Source: Sinomonas cellulolyticus
GTDB lineage: Bacteria > Actinomycetota > Actinomycetes > Actinomycetales > Micrococcaceae
Direction: 5' to 3'
Assembly: GCF_014656475.1 (NCBI RefSeq)
Contig: NZ_BNCM01000004.1
Span: 62,001 to 126,000 of the forward strand
DNA length: 64,000 nucleotides
A program made the position numbers and the translations under genes. The notes under the pieces were generated by a model that was given only the letters and a program-made list of their open reading frames with translations, searched no databases and was not told where the DNA came from. Below are positions 7,444 to 16,603 of this stretch, in pieces. The number at the start of each line of letters is the position of its first letter. Position 1 is the stretch's first letter.

Positions 7444-9600
7444 CTAGCTGGGTCCCGAGCCCGTGATCAGCCGCTGGGGCGGGGTCGGGAAGTCGCCGTG
7501 GTCGTAGAGGCCGGCCACCTGCTGCATGTAGGACGCCCACTGCGGGCCGGCGATGTACGCGCCGTCGACCACCGGATAGAACTTGCCGTTCACCGTCACG
7601 TCCCGGCCCATCCGCGCCGAGGGCCCGTTGAGCGGCTCGCCGAAGAAGGAGGCCGTGGACAGGCCCTTGGTGTAGCCCACCACCCAGGTCTGGCTGTTCT
7701 CGTTGTTCGTGCCGGTCTTGGCCCCAGCGGGCACGCCGACCTTCTGGGGGATGAGCAGACCCGAGCCCTTGGTCAGGACATCCTCGAGAACGCTTGTCGC
7801 GGCACTCGCCACGTCGGGGCTCAGCGCATGCTCCTGGCACTGCTGGGACTGGCCCCCGATCTTCTGGCCCTGCGCGTTGTCCACCTCGGTGATCGCGATC
7901 GGCGCGCAGTATGTGCCGCCGCTGGCGAAGGTCGCGAAGGCGTTGGCCATCGTCAGCGGGGCCACGTTCGTGCCGCCGAGGATGTTCCCGAGTGTGGAGA
8001 GGTCGAGCTTCTGGCCCGACCCCGCGCCGTCGTGCATTCCCATCGCATCAGCGGCGCGCTGGATGTCGCAGAAGTCGTTGAGGGCGGCGGCCGAGGCGAA
8101 GGTGGCGGTGTTGATCGAGTTGTAGATGCCCTCGCGCACGGTCATGGGGTGGTACCAGCCCGGCTCGTCGTTCTGCAGGTCCACGGAGCCGCTGATGGCG
8201 CTGTCGTAGTACCCGTGGACCGGGCCGCAGGTGGACTTCCACGGATAGTTCGGGCTGTACCGGCGCTGCGCCGCGTCGACGACGGCGTTGGTCGGCTTCC
8301 CCTCGTCCAGCCATGCCGCGAGGGTGATCGGCTTCATGGTCGACCCGGGCTGGTAGCCGCCGGCGCCCCCGAGGTCGTTCCCGTTGGCGTCCTTCGCGTC
8401 GACATTGAAGTTGTACGCCGAGGTGAACGCTGATCCCTGCCCCGCAACCATCCGGCTGTTCTGCGCCATCGCCACGATCTTGCCCGTGCCCGGCTGCACC
8501 GTGACGAGGGAGGCGCCCCACTTGTCCGGATTGGCCCCGGCGGTCGCGTCGACCTGCTTCTGTGCGGGGCCCTGCAGCCGCGGGTCCAGAGTGGTCTTGA
8601 TGGTGAGGCCACCGAGCATCACCTTGTTGAGCCGGGACTGCTCGTCCTTGCCGTAGGCAGGATCGTTGAGGATCTGGTGGAGGACGTAGTCGCAGAAGTA
8701 CGGCGCCTGCGACGCGTACGTGCAGCCCTGCTGGGGCGGATTGAGCTTGAGCTGGACAGGGGTCGCGACGGCGTCATCGTGCTGCTTCTTGTCGATGTAG
8801 CCGTGCTCGAGCATGGCGTCGAGGACCAGATTGCGGCGCGCCGTGGCGCGGTCCGGGTACTGGGACGGGTCGTAGTAGGCGGGGCCGTTGACCAGGCCGG
8901 CCAGAAGCGCCGCCTGGGGGACACTGAGGTCCTTGGCGTCCACCGAGAAGAAGTACTGGCTCGCGGCCTCGATCCCATATGCGTTCGCGTTGAACGGGAC
9001 GATGTTCAGGTAGCCGGCGAGGATCTGGTCCTTGCTGAACTTCTTCTCGAGGGCGATCGCGAGCTGCATCTCCTTGAGCTTGTCCGCGACGTCCTTCTGC
9101 CCGTTCAGGACGATGTCCGCCCCCTGTCCCTGCGCGACGAGCTGCTCGTTCAGGGCGTTCGTGACGTACTGCTGCGTCAGGGTCGATGCCCCTTGCCGCC
9201 CGCCGCCCGCGTCCGTCGCCAAAGCCCGCAGGATGCCGATGGGGTCGATGCCGCCGTGGTCGTAGAAGCGGTAGTCCTCGATGGCGACGATCGCGTTCTT
9301 GATGTTCGGCGACATCGCGTCCAAGGGCACGTCCGTGCGGTTCTCGGTGAAGAGCGTGGCGATCGTTGAGCCGTCCGCGGCGAGGACCTTCGTGGCCTGG
9401 CCGGGCGGCGTGGCCGTGAGATCCGTCGGGACCGAGCTGAGGGCCTCCGTGGCTCCCGACGCGGCGCTCCCCGTCAGTGCGAGCGCCGGGGACATGAGCC
9501 CCACCACGAGGACACCGGCCAGCGCGCTCACGGTGAGGAAAGCGAGCAGACGGCCCAACGTGGTGGTCATGTCGAAGAACCGTTTGCTGCCAGAAGCCAT
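7444..9600 (-). CDS. Bifunctional class A penicillin-binding protein
   Basis: This peptidoglycan glycosyltransferase/transpeptidase of 718 residues has an N-terminal membrane anchor (about 14-42). The GT51 domain shows EDYRFYDHGG (catalytic Glu108) and GRQGASTLTQQY (134-145). The penicillin-binding domain has the SxxK nucleophile STMK (Ser420), SxN as SIN (495-497) and KTG at 628-630. No PASTA domain follows, and the chain ends in a Pro/Gly-rich tail. It polymerises lipid II and cross-links stems outside the membrane. TACTTT at 9608-9613, seven bases before the ATG, looks like a -10 for a leaderless message. A VanY-like carboxypeptidase lies immediately upstream in the same direction. Confidence 0.95.
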   Translation of the reverse strand: MASGSKRFFDMTTTLGRLLAFLTVSALAGVLVVGLMSPALALTGSAASGATEALSSVPTDLTATPPGQATKVLAADGSTIATLFTENRTDVPLDAMSPNIKNAIVAIEDYRFYDHGGIDPIGILRALATDAGGGRQGASTLTQQYVTNALNEQLVAQGQGADIVLNGQKDVADKLKEMQLAIALEKKFSKDQILAGYLNIVPFNANAYGIEAASQYFFSVDAKDLSVPQAALLAGLVNGPAYYDPSQYPDRATARRNLVLDAMLEHGYIDKKQHDDAVATPVQLKLNPPQQGCTYASQAPYFCDYVLHQILNDPAYGKDEQSRLNKVMLGGLTIKTTLDPRLQGPAQKQVDATAGANPDKWGASLVTVQPGTGKIVAMAQNSRMVAGQGSAFTSAYNFNVDAKDANGNDLGGAGGYQPGSTMKPITLAAWLDEGKPTNAVVDAAQRRYSPNYPWKSTCGPVHGYYDSAISGSVDLQNDEPGWYHPMTVREGIYNSINTATFASAAALNDFCDIQRAADAMGMHDGAGSGQKLDLSTLGNILGGTNVAPLTMANAFATFASGGTYCAPIAITEVDNAQGQKIGGQSQQCQEHALSPDVASAATSVLEDVLTKGSGLLIPQKVGVPAGAKTGTNNENSQTWVVGYTKGLSTASFFGEPLNGPSARMGRDVTVNGKFYPVVDGAYIAGPQWASYMQQVAGLYDHGDFPTPPQRLITGSGPS

Positions 9601-9675
9601 GCCCGCTAAAGTACGCGGCCCACCTAGGCGGCAGCTGTGCGCGAGCTGGACCCCGGGTCGGGGACGGGGATTCGA

Positions 9676-10491
9676 TCAGTAGGTCGGGGCGGCCGGGAGG
9701 CCGAGGAAGTCCTCCAGGGTGTTGGCGCCGGCGGCGCGCATAGCCGCGGCGGCCTCCACCCCGATGTACCTCAGGTGCCACGGCTCGTAGTAGTAGCCCG
9801 TGGTCTCGTGGAACATCCACGGATACCGCACGATGAACCCGAACTCCCACGCGTGCGCGGCAGCCCACCGCGCCGCAGGCGTGTCCTTGAAGCAGGGATG
9901 GAGCGCGCACGCGCCGCCCGCGTCCCCGATGTCGAAGGCCCAGCCCGTCTGGTGCTCCGAGTACCCCGGCCTGGCGGAGGCGACGTCCGCCATGGCCTGC
10001 CCCTCGCGGGCCACCCATGCGTTGTAGGTGGCGGACTGGGTGCCGTAGGAGCGGTACCCGCTCACGAGCGTCATCGGCGACCCGGCGTTCGCGGCCGCGG
10101 CGAACATGGCCTCCGCGGCGTGTGCGGTGGCCGGATTCAGCAGGGCGCCCTCACCGCTCGTGGCCAGCACCACGTTCGGCCGGGTCAGCTCGGGCACGAA
10201 GTCCACCGGGGCCAGTGGCCGCCTCTTGTTCACCACGACCAGAGCGCTCGCAGGACTCGCCGCCGCCGTGAACCGCCCTGCGGCAGTCTGTGCTGCGGTG
10301 GGAGCCGCGGAAGCGGACGACGGCGCGGGGGCGGCTGTCGTCGTCGTGCTCGCATCGGTGGGGCTCGGCGAGGAGGCGGGGACGGGCTGGCTTCCCGCAT
10401 CGTTCCGCTCGATCGCTGCCGGCGCGGAGCAGGCGGTGAGGCCGAGTGCGAGCGCCGAGAGGGCAACAGTACGGCGAGGCACGTCAGCCAC
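9676..10491 (-). CDS. VanY/M15-type D-Ala-D-Ala carboxypeptidase lipoprotein
   Basis: A 271-residue secreted zinc peptidase predicted to trim D-alanine from peptidoglycan stem peptides. The start is GTG 10491, with GGAAGG nine bases upstream; the open frame extends into coaA but without a better start. The N-terminus is a lipoprotein signal with lipobox LTAC (Cys21), followed by a Ser/Thr/Ala-rich linker. The M15 domain shows SGYRSYGTQ, the metal motif SEHQTGWAFD and EPWHLRYIG. It begins four bases after the coaA stop, so translation is probably coupled. The penicillin-binding protein downstream acts on the same substrate. Confidence 0.9.
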   Translation of the reverse strand: MADVPRRTVALSALALGLTACSAPAAIERNDAGSQPVPASSPSPTDASTTTTAAPAPSSASAAPTAAQTAAGRFTAAASPASALVVVNKRRPLAPVDFVPELTRPNVVLATSGEGALLNPATAHAAEAMFAAAANAGSPMTLVSGYRSYGTQSATYNAWVAREGQAMADVASARPGYSEHQTGWAFDIGDAGGACALHPCFKDTPAARWAAAHAWEFGFIVRYPWMFHETTGYYYEPWHLRYIGVEAAAAMRAAGANTLEDFLGLPAAPTY

Positions 10492-10495
10492 GGCT

Positions 10496-11461
10496 CTAGA
10501 CCTTCCGCAGGAGGATGCGCCGGATGGAGTGGTCCTGGTCCTTGGTGAGTACGAGCTGCGCCCGGCCCCTGGTGGGCAGCACATTCTGGATGAGGTTGGG
10601 CTCGTTGATGCGCTTCCAGATGCTGCGGGCGGTCGTCACGGCCTCCTCGTCGGAGAGGGACGCGTACCGGTGGAAGTAGCTCTCCGGCTGGGCGAACGCG
10701 CCGGAGCGCAGCTTGAGGAAGCGCTCCACGTACCACTGCTCGATGTAGCTGGTCTTCGCGTCCACATAGACGGAGAAGTCGAAGAAGTCGGAGAGTGCGA
10801 GGCCCGTCGTGCCGTCATAGCGTGCGCGCGCGGGCGCGAGGACGTTGAGCCCCTCGACGATGAGCACGTCCGGGCGCCGGACCACGACCTCCCGGCCGGG
10901 CACGATGTCATAGGTGAGGTGCGAATACCAAGGGGCGCGCACCTCCTCGGCGCCGGACTTGATCTCGGCGACGAAGCGCAGGAGCGCGCGGCGGTCGTAG
11001 GACTCGGGGAATCCCTTGCGCTCGAGGATGCCGCGGCGGGTGAGCTCCGCGAGGGGATACAGGAAGCCGTCCGTGGTGATGAGCTGCACGTCCGGGGTGG
11101 AGGGCCAGCGCTGGAGCATCTCGCGCAGCACGCGCGCGATGGTCGACTTGCCCACCGCGACCGACCCGGCCACGCCGATCACGAACGGGGTGCGCTGCGT
11201 CTTCTCGCCGAGGAACTTCTGGGTCGCGTTGTGCAGTTCGCCGGATGCCTCCACGTAGAGCGAGAGCAGGCGGGAGAGCGGCAGGTAGACGTCGCGGATC
11301 TCCCGCAGGTCGAGGGGATCGCCGAGGCCGCGGATGCGGTCGATGTCGTCCTGGTTCAGGGGCTGCTCCATGCGGTCCGCGAGCCGCGACCACGTGGAAC
11401 GGTCGAGTTCGACGAAGGGTGTGGCGCCGTCGCCCATGAACTCGCTTCTCTGCAGACTCAC
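10496..11461 (-). CDS. coaA: Type I pantothenate kinase CoaA
   Basis: It catalyses the first, regulated step of coenzyme A synthesis, pantothenate + ATP to 4'-phosphopantothenate. The 321 residues are typical. The P-loop [12 protein letters not shown] is at 96-107, followed by the family motifs [28 protein letters not shown] and EGLNVL. The start is GTG 11461 (a later ATG nine codons in is possible). The divergent 132-base spacer to glmS carries promoters for both. AcpS, encoded at 17.7 kb, uses CoA as substrate. Confidence 0.96.
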   Translation of the reverse strand: MSLQRSEFMGDGATPFVELDRSTWSRLADRMEQPLNQDDIDRIRGLGDPLDLREIRDVYLPLSRLLSLYVEASGELHNATQKFLGEKTQRTPFVIGVAGSVAVGKSTIARVLREMLQRWPSTPDVQLITTDGFLYPLAELTRRGILERKGFPESYDRRALLRFVAEIKSGAEEVRAPWYSHLTYDIVPGREVVVRRPDVLIVEGLNVLAPARARYDGTTGLALSDFFDFSVYVDAKTSYIEQWYVERFLKLRSGAFAQPESYFHRYASLSDEEAVTTARSIWKRINEPNLIQNVLPTRGRAQLVLTKDQDHSIRRILLRKV

Positions 11462-11593
11462 CTGTGCATTCTGTCAAGCGGCGCGGGATCGTGCGAACTT
11501 GCCACGGCCTCAGGCTGCACGCAGCTGCGCGGCCGGAGCAGGAGGTAGGACGTCTGCTGAGCAGGGGAAGTGGCTCCCGGTAGGATGGAACGC

Positions 11594-13480
11594 ATGTGTG
11601 GAATCGTCGGCTATGTCGGAACCGCCAGCGCCCTCGCGGCTGACGGCAGCAACAATCACAGCGCCCTCGACGTGGTGATCGAGGGGCTGCGGCGCCTCGA
11701 GTACCGCGGCTACGACTCCGCAGGCGTCGCGGTCGTCTCCGACGGGGCGATCGAGTCCCGCAAGAAGGCCGGCAAGCTGAAGAACCTCGAGAACGAGCTC
11801 GCGGAGAGCCCGCTCCCGGCGAGCTACACGGGAATCGGGCACACGCGCTGGGCCACGCACGGCGGCCCGACGGACGCCAACGCCCACCCGCACCTTGCCG
11901 ACGGCGGCAGGCTCGCCGTCATCCACAACGGCATCATCGAGAACTACGCGGCCCTCAAGGAAGAGCTGGCCGCCAAGGGCGTGCAGTTCGTGTCCGAGAC
12001 CGACACCGAGGTAGCCGCCGCCCTCATTGGCGACCTGTACCGCGGCGCCGCCGGCGGCGACATCACCCGGGCCATGCAGCTCGCCTGCCAGCGGCTCGAG
12101 GGCGCCTTCACCCTCCTCGCCGTGCACGCGGACCAGCCCGGCGTCGTGGTGGCCGCCCGCCGGAACTCGCCGCTCGTCGTCGGGCTCGGCGAGGGGGAGA
12201 ACTTCCTCGGCTCCGACGTCTCCGGCTTCATCGACTACACGCGCCGTGCCGTGGAGCTCGGGCAGGACCAGATCGTCACGATCACTCCGGACACGTTCGA
12301 GGTGACGGACTTCTTCGGCGCACCCGCGCAGGGCAAGGAGTTCGAGGTCTCGTGGGACGCCGCGTCCGCCGAGAAGGGCGGCTTCAGCTCCTTCATGGAG
12401 AAGGAGATCCACGACCAGCCCGCCGCTGTCCACGATACCCTCCTGGGCCGCTCCGACGAGTCCGGCCGGCTCATCCTCGATGAGCTGCGCATCGACCCGG
12501 CCGAGCTGAAGAAGGTCGACAAGATCATCGTGCTCGCGTGCGGCACCGCGGCCTACGCGGGGCTCGTGGCCAAGTACGCGATCGAGAACTGGTGCCGGAT
12601 ACCCACCGAGGTCGAGCTCGCGCACGAGTTCCGCTACCGCGACCCGATCGTGGACTCCAACACGCTCGTGGTCTCGATCAGCCAGTCCGGCGAGACCATG
12701 GACACCCTCATGGCCGTCCGGTACGCCCGCGAGCAGGGCGCCAAGACCGTCTCGATCTGCAACACGAACGGCTCCACGATCCCGCGCGAGTCCGACGCCG
12801 TGCTCTACACGCACGCGGGCCCCGAGATCGCCGTCGCGTCCACGAAGGCATTCCTCGCCCAGATCACCGCCGCATACCTGCTCGGCCTCTACCTGGCCCA
12901 GCTGCGCGGGAACATCTTCTCCGGGCAGATCAAGGACGTCCTCGCCGACCTGAATAAGATCCCCGAGAAGATCCAGACCGTCCTCGACTCCGCCGAGCCC
13001 CTGCGCGAGCTCGCCCGGAGCATGAAGGACGAGAAGTCCGTCCTGTTCCTCGGCCGCCACGTGGGCTACCCCGTTGCGCTTGAAGGCGCGCTCAAGCTCA
13101 AGGAGATCGCGTACCTGCACGCCGAGGGCTTCGCCGCCGGCGAGCTCAAGCACGGACCGATCGCGCTCATCGACGAGGGCCAGCCCGTCTTCGTCGTGGT
13201 CCCGTCCCCGCGCGGGCGGGACTCCCTCCACGCCAAGGTCGTCTCCAATATCCAGGAGGTCCGCGCCCGCGGGGCCCGGACCATCGTGATCGCGGAGGAA
13301 GGCGACGAGGCCGTGCGCCAGTACGCTGAGCACGTCATCTACGTCCCCGAGACGCCCACGCTCCTGATGCCCCTGCTCACGACGGTACCGCTGCAGATCT
13401 TCGCCGCCGAGCTCGCCTCGGCCAAGGGCTACGACGTGGACCAGCCGCGCAACCTCGCCAAGTCCGTCACCGTCGAATAG
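11594..13480 (+). CDS. glmS: Glutamine-fructose-6-phosphate aminotransferase (isomerizing) GlmS
   Basis: It makes glucosamine-6-phosphate from fructose-6-phosphate and glutamine, feeding GlmM. The 628-residue protein has an N-terminal class II glutamine amidotransferase whose nucleophile must be Cys2 (MCGIVGYVG), so the start is ATG 11594 and not the ATGs upstream. GHTRWATHG follows. Two SIS domains carry SQSGETMDT and the C-terminal half, and the chain ends in the canonical NLAKSVTVE. TAGGAT at 11581-11586, seven bases before the ATG, fits a leaderless message. No glmS ribozyme-like leader fits in the short spacer. Confidence 0.97.
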   Translation: MCGIVGYVGTASALAADGSNNHSALDVVIEGLRRLEYRGYDSAGVAVVSDGAIESRKKAGKLKNLENELAESPLPASYTGIGHTRWATHGGPTDANAHPHLADGGRLAVIHNGIIENYAALKEELAAKGVQFVSETDTEVAAALIGDLYRGAAGGDITRAMQLACQRLEGAFTLLAVHADQPGVVVAARRNSPLVVGLGEGENFLGSDVSGFIDYTRRAVELGQDQIVTITPDTFEVTDFFGAPAQGKEFEVSWDAASAEKGGFSSFMEKEIHDQPAAVHDTLLGRSDESGRLILDELRIDPAELKKVDKIIVLACGTAAYAGLVAKYAIENWCRIPTEVELAHEFRYRDPIVDSNTLVVSISQSGETMDTLMAVRYAREQGAKTVSICNTNGSTIPRESDAVLYTHAGPEIAVASTKAFLAQITAAYLLGLYLAQLRGNIFSGQIKDVLADLNKIPEKIQTVLDSAEPLRELARSMKDEKSVLFLGRHVGYPVALEGALKLKEIAYLHAEGFAAGELKHGPIALIDEGQPVFVVVPSPRGRDSLHAKVVSNIQEVRARGARTIVIAEEGDEAVRQYAEHVIYVPETPTLLMPLLTTVPLQIFAAELASAKGYDVDQPRNLAKSVTVE

Positions 13481-13495
13481 GGGAAGCCGCCCGCG

Positions 13496-13750
13496 TCAGC
13501 GTTCCCGGCGGTGCCGCCGTCCCTGGCGGCTGCGCGCGCCGGTGTGGCCTTCGCGCTCGACCGGGTCCGCCGCGTCGTCGGGCAGCGCGCCGGTCTCGCC
13601 CGCGAGCATCCGGCCCGCGCCTGGGCCGGGGATCTGGGCTGCTGCGAGGTGCGGCATCCCGGGATCGTGCCCTACGCCGTGCGACGGAGTGCCTCCGGCG
13701 CGGCGCAGGTGCGTGCTGCCGGACGGTTTGAAGACATCGAGCCAGCGCAT
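13496..13750 (-). CDS. Small hypothetical protein, 84 aa
   Basis: Not recognised. ATG 13750 has a near-ideal GAGGAGAAGG directly upstream, which supports translation despite the short length. The protein begins MRWLDVFKPSGS, is rich in Gly, His, Arg and Pro, and ends in a very basic tail (RQGRRHRRER). It is predicted soluble and disordered. It lies convergent to glmS with 15 bases between the stops. Confidence 0.5.
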   Translation of the reverse strand: MRWLDVFKPSGSTHLRRAGGTPSHGVGHDPGMPHLAAAQIPGPGAGRMLAGETGALPDDAADPVEREGHTGARSRQGRRHRRER

Positions 13751-13852
13751 GGCCTTCTCCTCTTCGGTTGTGTACTGTCCATTGTCCTGCCGATGGGCCT
13801 GAATGTCTCTGGCCGACGGGGTTCTCACATCGCAGCTCTCACGTGCGCGGGG

Positions 13853-14839
13853 TCAGAGCAGGATGTCCAGCGTGGTGAAGCCGTAGCCGGCCGCCCGCAT
13901 CTGGGCGATGATGTCCGGCAGGGCAGCCGCGTCGAGGGTTGAGCCGTCATCCGGGTTGGACCCCACATGCATCAGGACAATCTCACCCGGCTGCAGCGCT
14001 GCGAGCACCCTCTGCGTGACGAAGGCCGGACCGCGCGTGCCGCCCATCGTCCCCTGCCAGCCCAGCGAGTCGACGGTCCAGCGGATCGCCGCGTACCCGT
14101 CCGCATTCACAGCGGCAATGGTGCGGGCGTCCCGCGCTCCGGACGGGAAGCGGAAGAGCGGCCGCGGGTCAGCGCCGCCCGCGAGGATCGCCGCCTGGGC
14201 GCCGGCGAGTTCCTGGGCGATCTGCGCGTCCGAGCGCGTGGTCATATCCGGGTGCGTCATCGAGTGGTTGCCGATCCGGTGGCCGGCCGCCGCGATCTGC
14301 GCGACCTTCGCGGGATTCGCCTGGGCCCAGGCGCCGGTGAGGAAGAATGTGGCCTTCACCCCGGTGGTGGACAGCGTGCCGAGGATTGAGGCAAGGCCCG
14401 CATCGTTCGCGCCCGCATCGAAGGTCAGCGCCACGAGCTTCTGTGAGGTCGCGATCCGTTCCACGTCCAAGCCGCGAAGCGCCGCCGGAAGCCCGGGCGG
14501 GGCCGGCGGCGGCTCGTCGGCGGGGGGAGCCGCCTCGGAGGGCGGGGCCGGCGGCTCGTCGGCCGGGGGAGCCGCCTCGCTCGGCTGCGGCTGTGATCCG
14601 TTCCGCTCGGAGGCGGAGGGCTGCGCCGCAGAGGGGGAGCCCGACTGCGCGGGTGTCAGGACCGCCGTCCCGCTCGGCGAGGCAGAGGCCGAGGCGCTGC
14701 TCGGCGCTGTCGGTGAGGTCTCCGCCGTCGTGCTTCCAGTGGGGCGCAGAAGCGCGAGCGCGACCGCACCACCGATCAGGGCGACCGCGAGGACCACGCC
14801 GATGATGATTCCGACCTGACGTCGTGCCAGCGCAGCCAT
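13853..14839 (-). CDS. Membrane-anchored polysaccharide deacetylase (NodB/CE4 family)
   Basis: A 328-residue predicted extracellular deacetylase of cell-wall or capsular amino sugars. It has one N-terminal TM helix (about 9-31) and a long Ser/Pro/Ala stalk (35-118) with two copies of SEAAPPADEPP. The NodB domain shows LTFDAGAND (140s), the metal-binding HSMTH (His192, His196), RFPSGARD and LMHVGSNP. The usual second Asp of TFDDG is Ala here, as in one CE4 branch, so metal coordination may differ. A strong SD (AGGAGGG) precedes ATG 14839. Confidence 0.9.
   Translation of the reverse strand: MAALARRQVGIIIGVVLAVALIGGAVALALLRPTGSTTAETSPTAPSSASASASPSGTAVLTPAQSGSPSAAQPSASERNGSQPQPSEAAPPADEPPAPPSEAAPPADEPPPAPPGLPAALRGLDVERIATSQKLVALTFDAGANDAGLASILGTLSTTGVKATFFLTGAWAQANPAKVAQIAAAGHRIGNHSMTHPDMTTRSDAQIAQELAGAQAAILAGGADPRPLFRFPSGARDARTIAAVNADGYAAIRWTVDSLGWQGTMGGTRGPAFVTQRVLAALQPGEIVLMHVGSNPDDGSTLDAAALPDIIAQMRAAGYGFTTLDILL
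14508..14579. repeat. Two-copy repeat encoding the deacetylase stalk
   Basis: Two nearly identical 30-base blocks (14508-14537 and 14550-14579, period 42) encode SEAAPPADEPP on the minus strand. Each block is itself GC-rich and partly self-complementary, so slippage could change stalk length. Confidence 0.6.
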
Positions 14840-14904
14840 CGTGCCCTCCTGTCCACCACGCTACGCGGGCGCCAGGCCGACGCGGGAGGGCCTTTCGTCC
14901 GGAT

Positions 14905-15468
14905 TCAGTCCAGCACGAGGCCGCGCACGTAGGCGGCCTGACCCACGTGCTGCGTGGTGTCGTTGAGGATGCTCATGAGGCGGACCCCGGCCGTGACGGG
15001 CGGGGTCCAGCGGAGATCGACGGTGCGGCGCAGGTCGGCGTCGCTCAGAGCGCCCACCACCTCGGCGGTGCGGGACTGCACCGCCTCGTGGTAACCGCGC
15101 AGCGTCTCGGGGTTCGTTGCGGGGAAGGCACCCACCTCCTCTGAGGACTGGCCGTAGCCCGTGGCCCACTCGCCGTAGGGAAGGCCGAAGCGCTCCCGCC
15201 AATCGGCCCACACTTGGCCCGGCGGCACCTCCCGGGTGCCCTTGGCGGGAGGGTCGTTGCCCTCGAGGACGTGGGCGAGGGCGGCGATGTGGTCGTCCTG
15301 AACCCGTGTCAGGTGCCACACCAGCCACGCGATGTGGTTGGCGTGTGGGCCCGGCCGCTCCAGCAGCTGTTCGGGCGAAAGGCCCAGCAGCGCGTGCTCC
15401 ACGGACTCCCGCACGCGCTCGAACCCGTCGAGGAGGAGCTGGACGGACCCGTTCGGATCGTGGTTCAT
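14905..15468 (-). CDS. DinB-fold protein (DinB_2/DUF664-like)
   Basis: A 187-residue four-helix-bundle protein of the DinB/YfiT superfamily, which in actinobacteria includes mycothiol-dependent enzymes. Putative metal ligands are His residues in the helix WLVWHLTRVQDDH and in the C-terminal helix DTTQHVGQAAYVRG. The substrate cannot be deduced. TAGGCT at 15476-15481, seven bases upstream of ATG 15468, looks like a -10 for leaderless expression. Confidence 0.8.
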   Translation of the reverse strand: MNHDPNGSVQLLLDGFERVRESVEHALLGLSPEQLLERPGPHANHIAWLVWHLTRVQDDHIAALAHVLEGNDPPAKGTREVPPGQVWADWRERFGLPYGEWATGYGQSSEEVGAFPATNPETLRGYHEAVQSRTAEVVGALSDADLRRTVDLRWTPPVTAGVRLMSILNDTTQHVGQAAYVRGLVLD

Positions 15469-15537
15469 GGCGCCCAGCCTATGCCCGGGATGCCCTGGTC
15501 GGGCAGGAAGTGGCCGGAGGCAAAGGTCGGGAGCCCC

Positions 15538-16173
15538 TCAGACGGGGTTCCGGATGCGCTCCCGATCCGGCTGGAAGCCGTGCGCCACGCCCCAGAGGAT
15601 CGCATTGACCCGGTTGGTCACGCCGATGCGGCGGTAGCAGCTTCGGATGTAGGTCTTCACTGAGTTGATGGACAGGAGCGTACGCTCGGCGATCTCGCTG
15701 TTGCTCATCCCCTGGGTGATGAGGGCCAGGACCTCGGCCTCGCGCTGCGTGAGGCCTTCCTCCCTTCCGGGCCAGTCCCCGCCGACAACCGTCGTGGTGC
15801 CCTTGGGCAGGTCCGTGGGGGGGAGCTCGCCGCGGTGGACTGCCTGCAGGGAATCCACGAGCTGGCGCGCGGGCAGCGCTTTGGAGAGGTACGCGGAGGC
15901 ACCGTTGGCGATGGCCGCAGCGACCAGCTCCGGTCCGGTGTTCCAGGAGTAGACAACGACCTTGCCGGCGAGCGGATTGCGGCTCAGGGTCCGGACCTCG
16001 AGCTGGTCCCCTTGGGTGGCGGCGAAGGTGTCGTAGAGCGTGATGTCCACGGGCTGCGCCACCGGCCTGTTCACGTCGACCTCGACGATCTCGATTTCGT
16101 CCCGGTATGCGCGGAGCATGGCCGCGACACCGCGTGCCACCACCTCGTAGTCGTTCACCAGTGCCACGCGCAT
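15538..16173 (-). CDS. LuxR/NarL-type response regulator
   Basis: A 211-residue DNA-binding regulator. The receiver-like domain (about 1-115) has an acidic pocket at ND (7-8), a candidate phosphorylated Asp48 in TLYDTF and Lys98 in YLSKAL. The HTH_LuxR domain is at about 140-205 (LTQREAEVLAL, SNSEIAERTLLSINSVKTY). No histidine kinase is adjacent. It diverges from the STAS/sigma operon, and a perfect 14-base palindrome lies between them, a plausible binding site for this or another dimeric regulator. Confidence 0.9.
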   Translation of the reverse strand: MRVALVNDYEVVARGVAAMLRAYRDEIEIVEVDVNRPVAQPVDITLYDTFAATQGDQLEVRTLSRNPLAGKVVVYSWNTGPELVAAAIANGASAYLSKALPARQLVDSLQAVHRGELPPTDLPKGTTTVVGGDWPGREEGLTQREAEVLALITQGMSNSEIAERTLLSINSVKTYIRSCYRRIGVTNRVNAILWGVAHGFQPDRERIRNPV

Positions 16174-16210
16174 GGAGTAATCTTCCCACCCTCGCCGGTG
16201 CTCGAGAACA

Positions 16211-16224
16211 CACCCCTAGGGGTG
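16211..16224. promoter_or_regulatory. Perfect 14-bp palindrome between response regulator and sigma operon
   Basis: CACCCCTAGGGGTG is fully self-complementary. It lies 38 bases upstream of the response-regulator start and about 100 bases upstream of the STAS gene, so a bound dimer could control both divergent units. Confidence 0.5.
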
Positions 16225-16324
16225 AAGACACGTCGCCCCCCGTGTCCCTACCGTAAAGGATGCCCCGAGAAGCGTTGAAGACGAGCACGTCCTGGGCCGT
16301 GCGACACCCACAGGAGGCCAGACG

Positions 16325-16603
16325 ATGAGTATCGACTTTGTGGGCAGCGCCCGCCGCGCCCCTGAGATCATGCGGCTGACCGGACGGATCGATGCCACCA
16401 CGGGAAACGCCGTCCTGCACCTCCTGCTTGAGGTGCTTGAGCCGGACAGAGTGCTGGTCGTGGATCTCTCGGGAGTGGACGGAATGGATGACGCCGGCAG
16501 GGAGATCCTCGCCACGGTACGCCGTCAGGCCATTGTCCTGGGGGGAGAGCTTCACCTGATCGGCACTGACGGCCATCCGCTCGTGGGCGGGGGCGCCCCC
16601 TGA
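16325..16603 (+). CDS. STAS-domain protein, anti-sigma-factor antagonist-like
   Basis: A 92-residue STAS domain like SpoIIAA/RsbV, which normally releases a sigma factor by binding its anti-sigma kinase. The core VLVVDLSGVDGMDDAG (43-58) aligns with the family's LDLSGVxFMDSSG. At the position of the phosphorylated Ser it has Asp56, and the next Ser is Ala57. So it cannot be controlled by the usual Ser phosphorylation and may be locked in one state. AGGAGG precedes the ATG. Its stop overlaps the next start (TGATG), and the sigma factor is two genes downstream. Confidence 0.85.
   Translation: MSIDFVGSARRAPEIMRLTGRIDATTGNAVLHLLLEVLEPDRVLVVDLSGVDGMDDAGREILATVRRQAIVLGGELHLIGTDGHPLVGGGAP

Noticed and set aside
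11462..11593. glmS ribozyme or riboswitch upstream of glmS
   Set aside because: Only 132 bases lie between divergent genes, no ribozyme core is visible, and the -10 seems to adjoin the start codon.
11510..13333. 607-codon minus-strand open frame opposite glmS
   Set aside because: GlmS motifs are complete on the plus strand; the antisense product is low-complexity and begins inside the 3' part of glmS.
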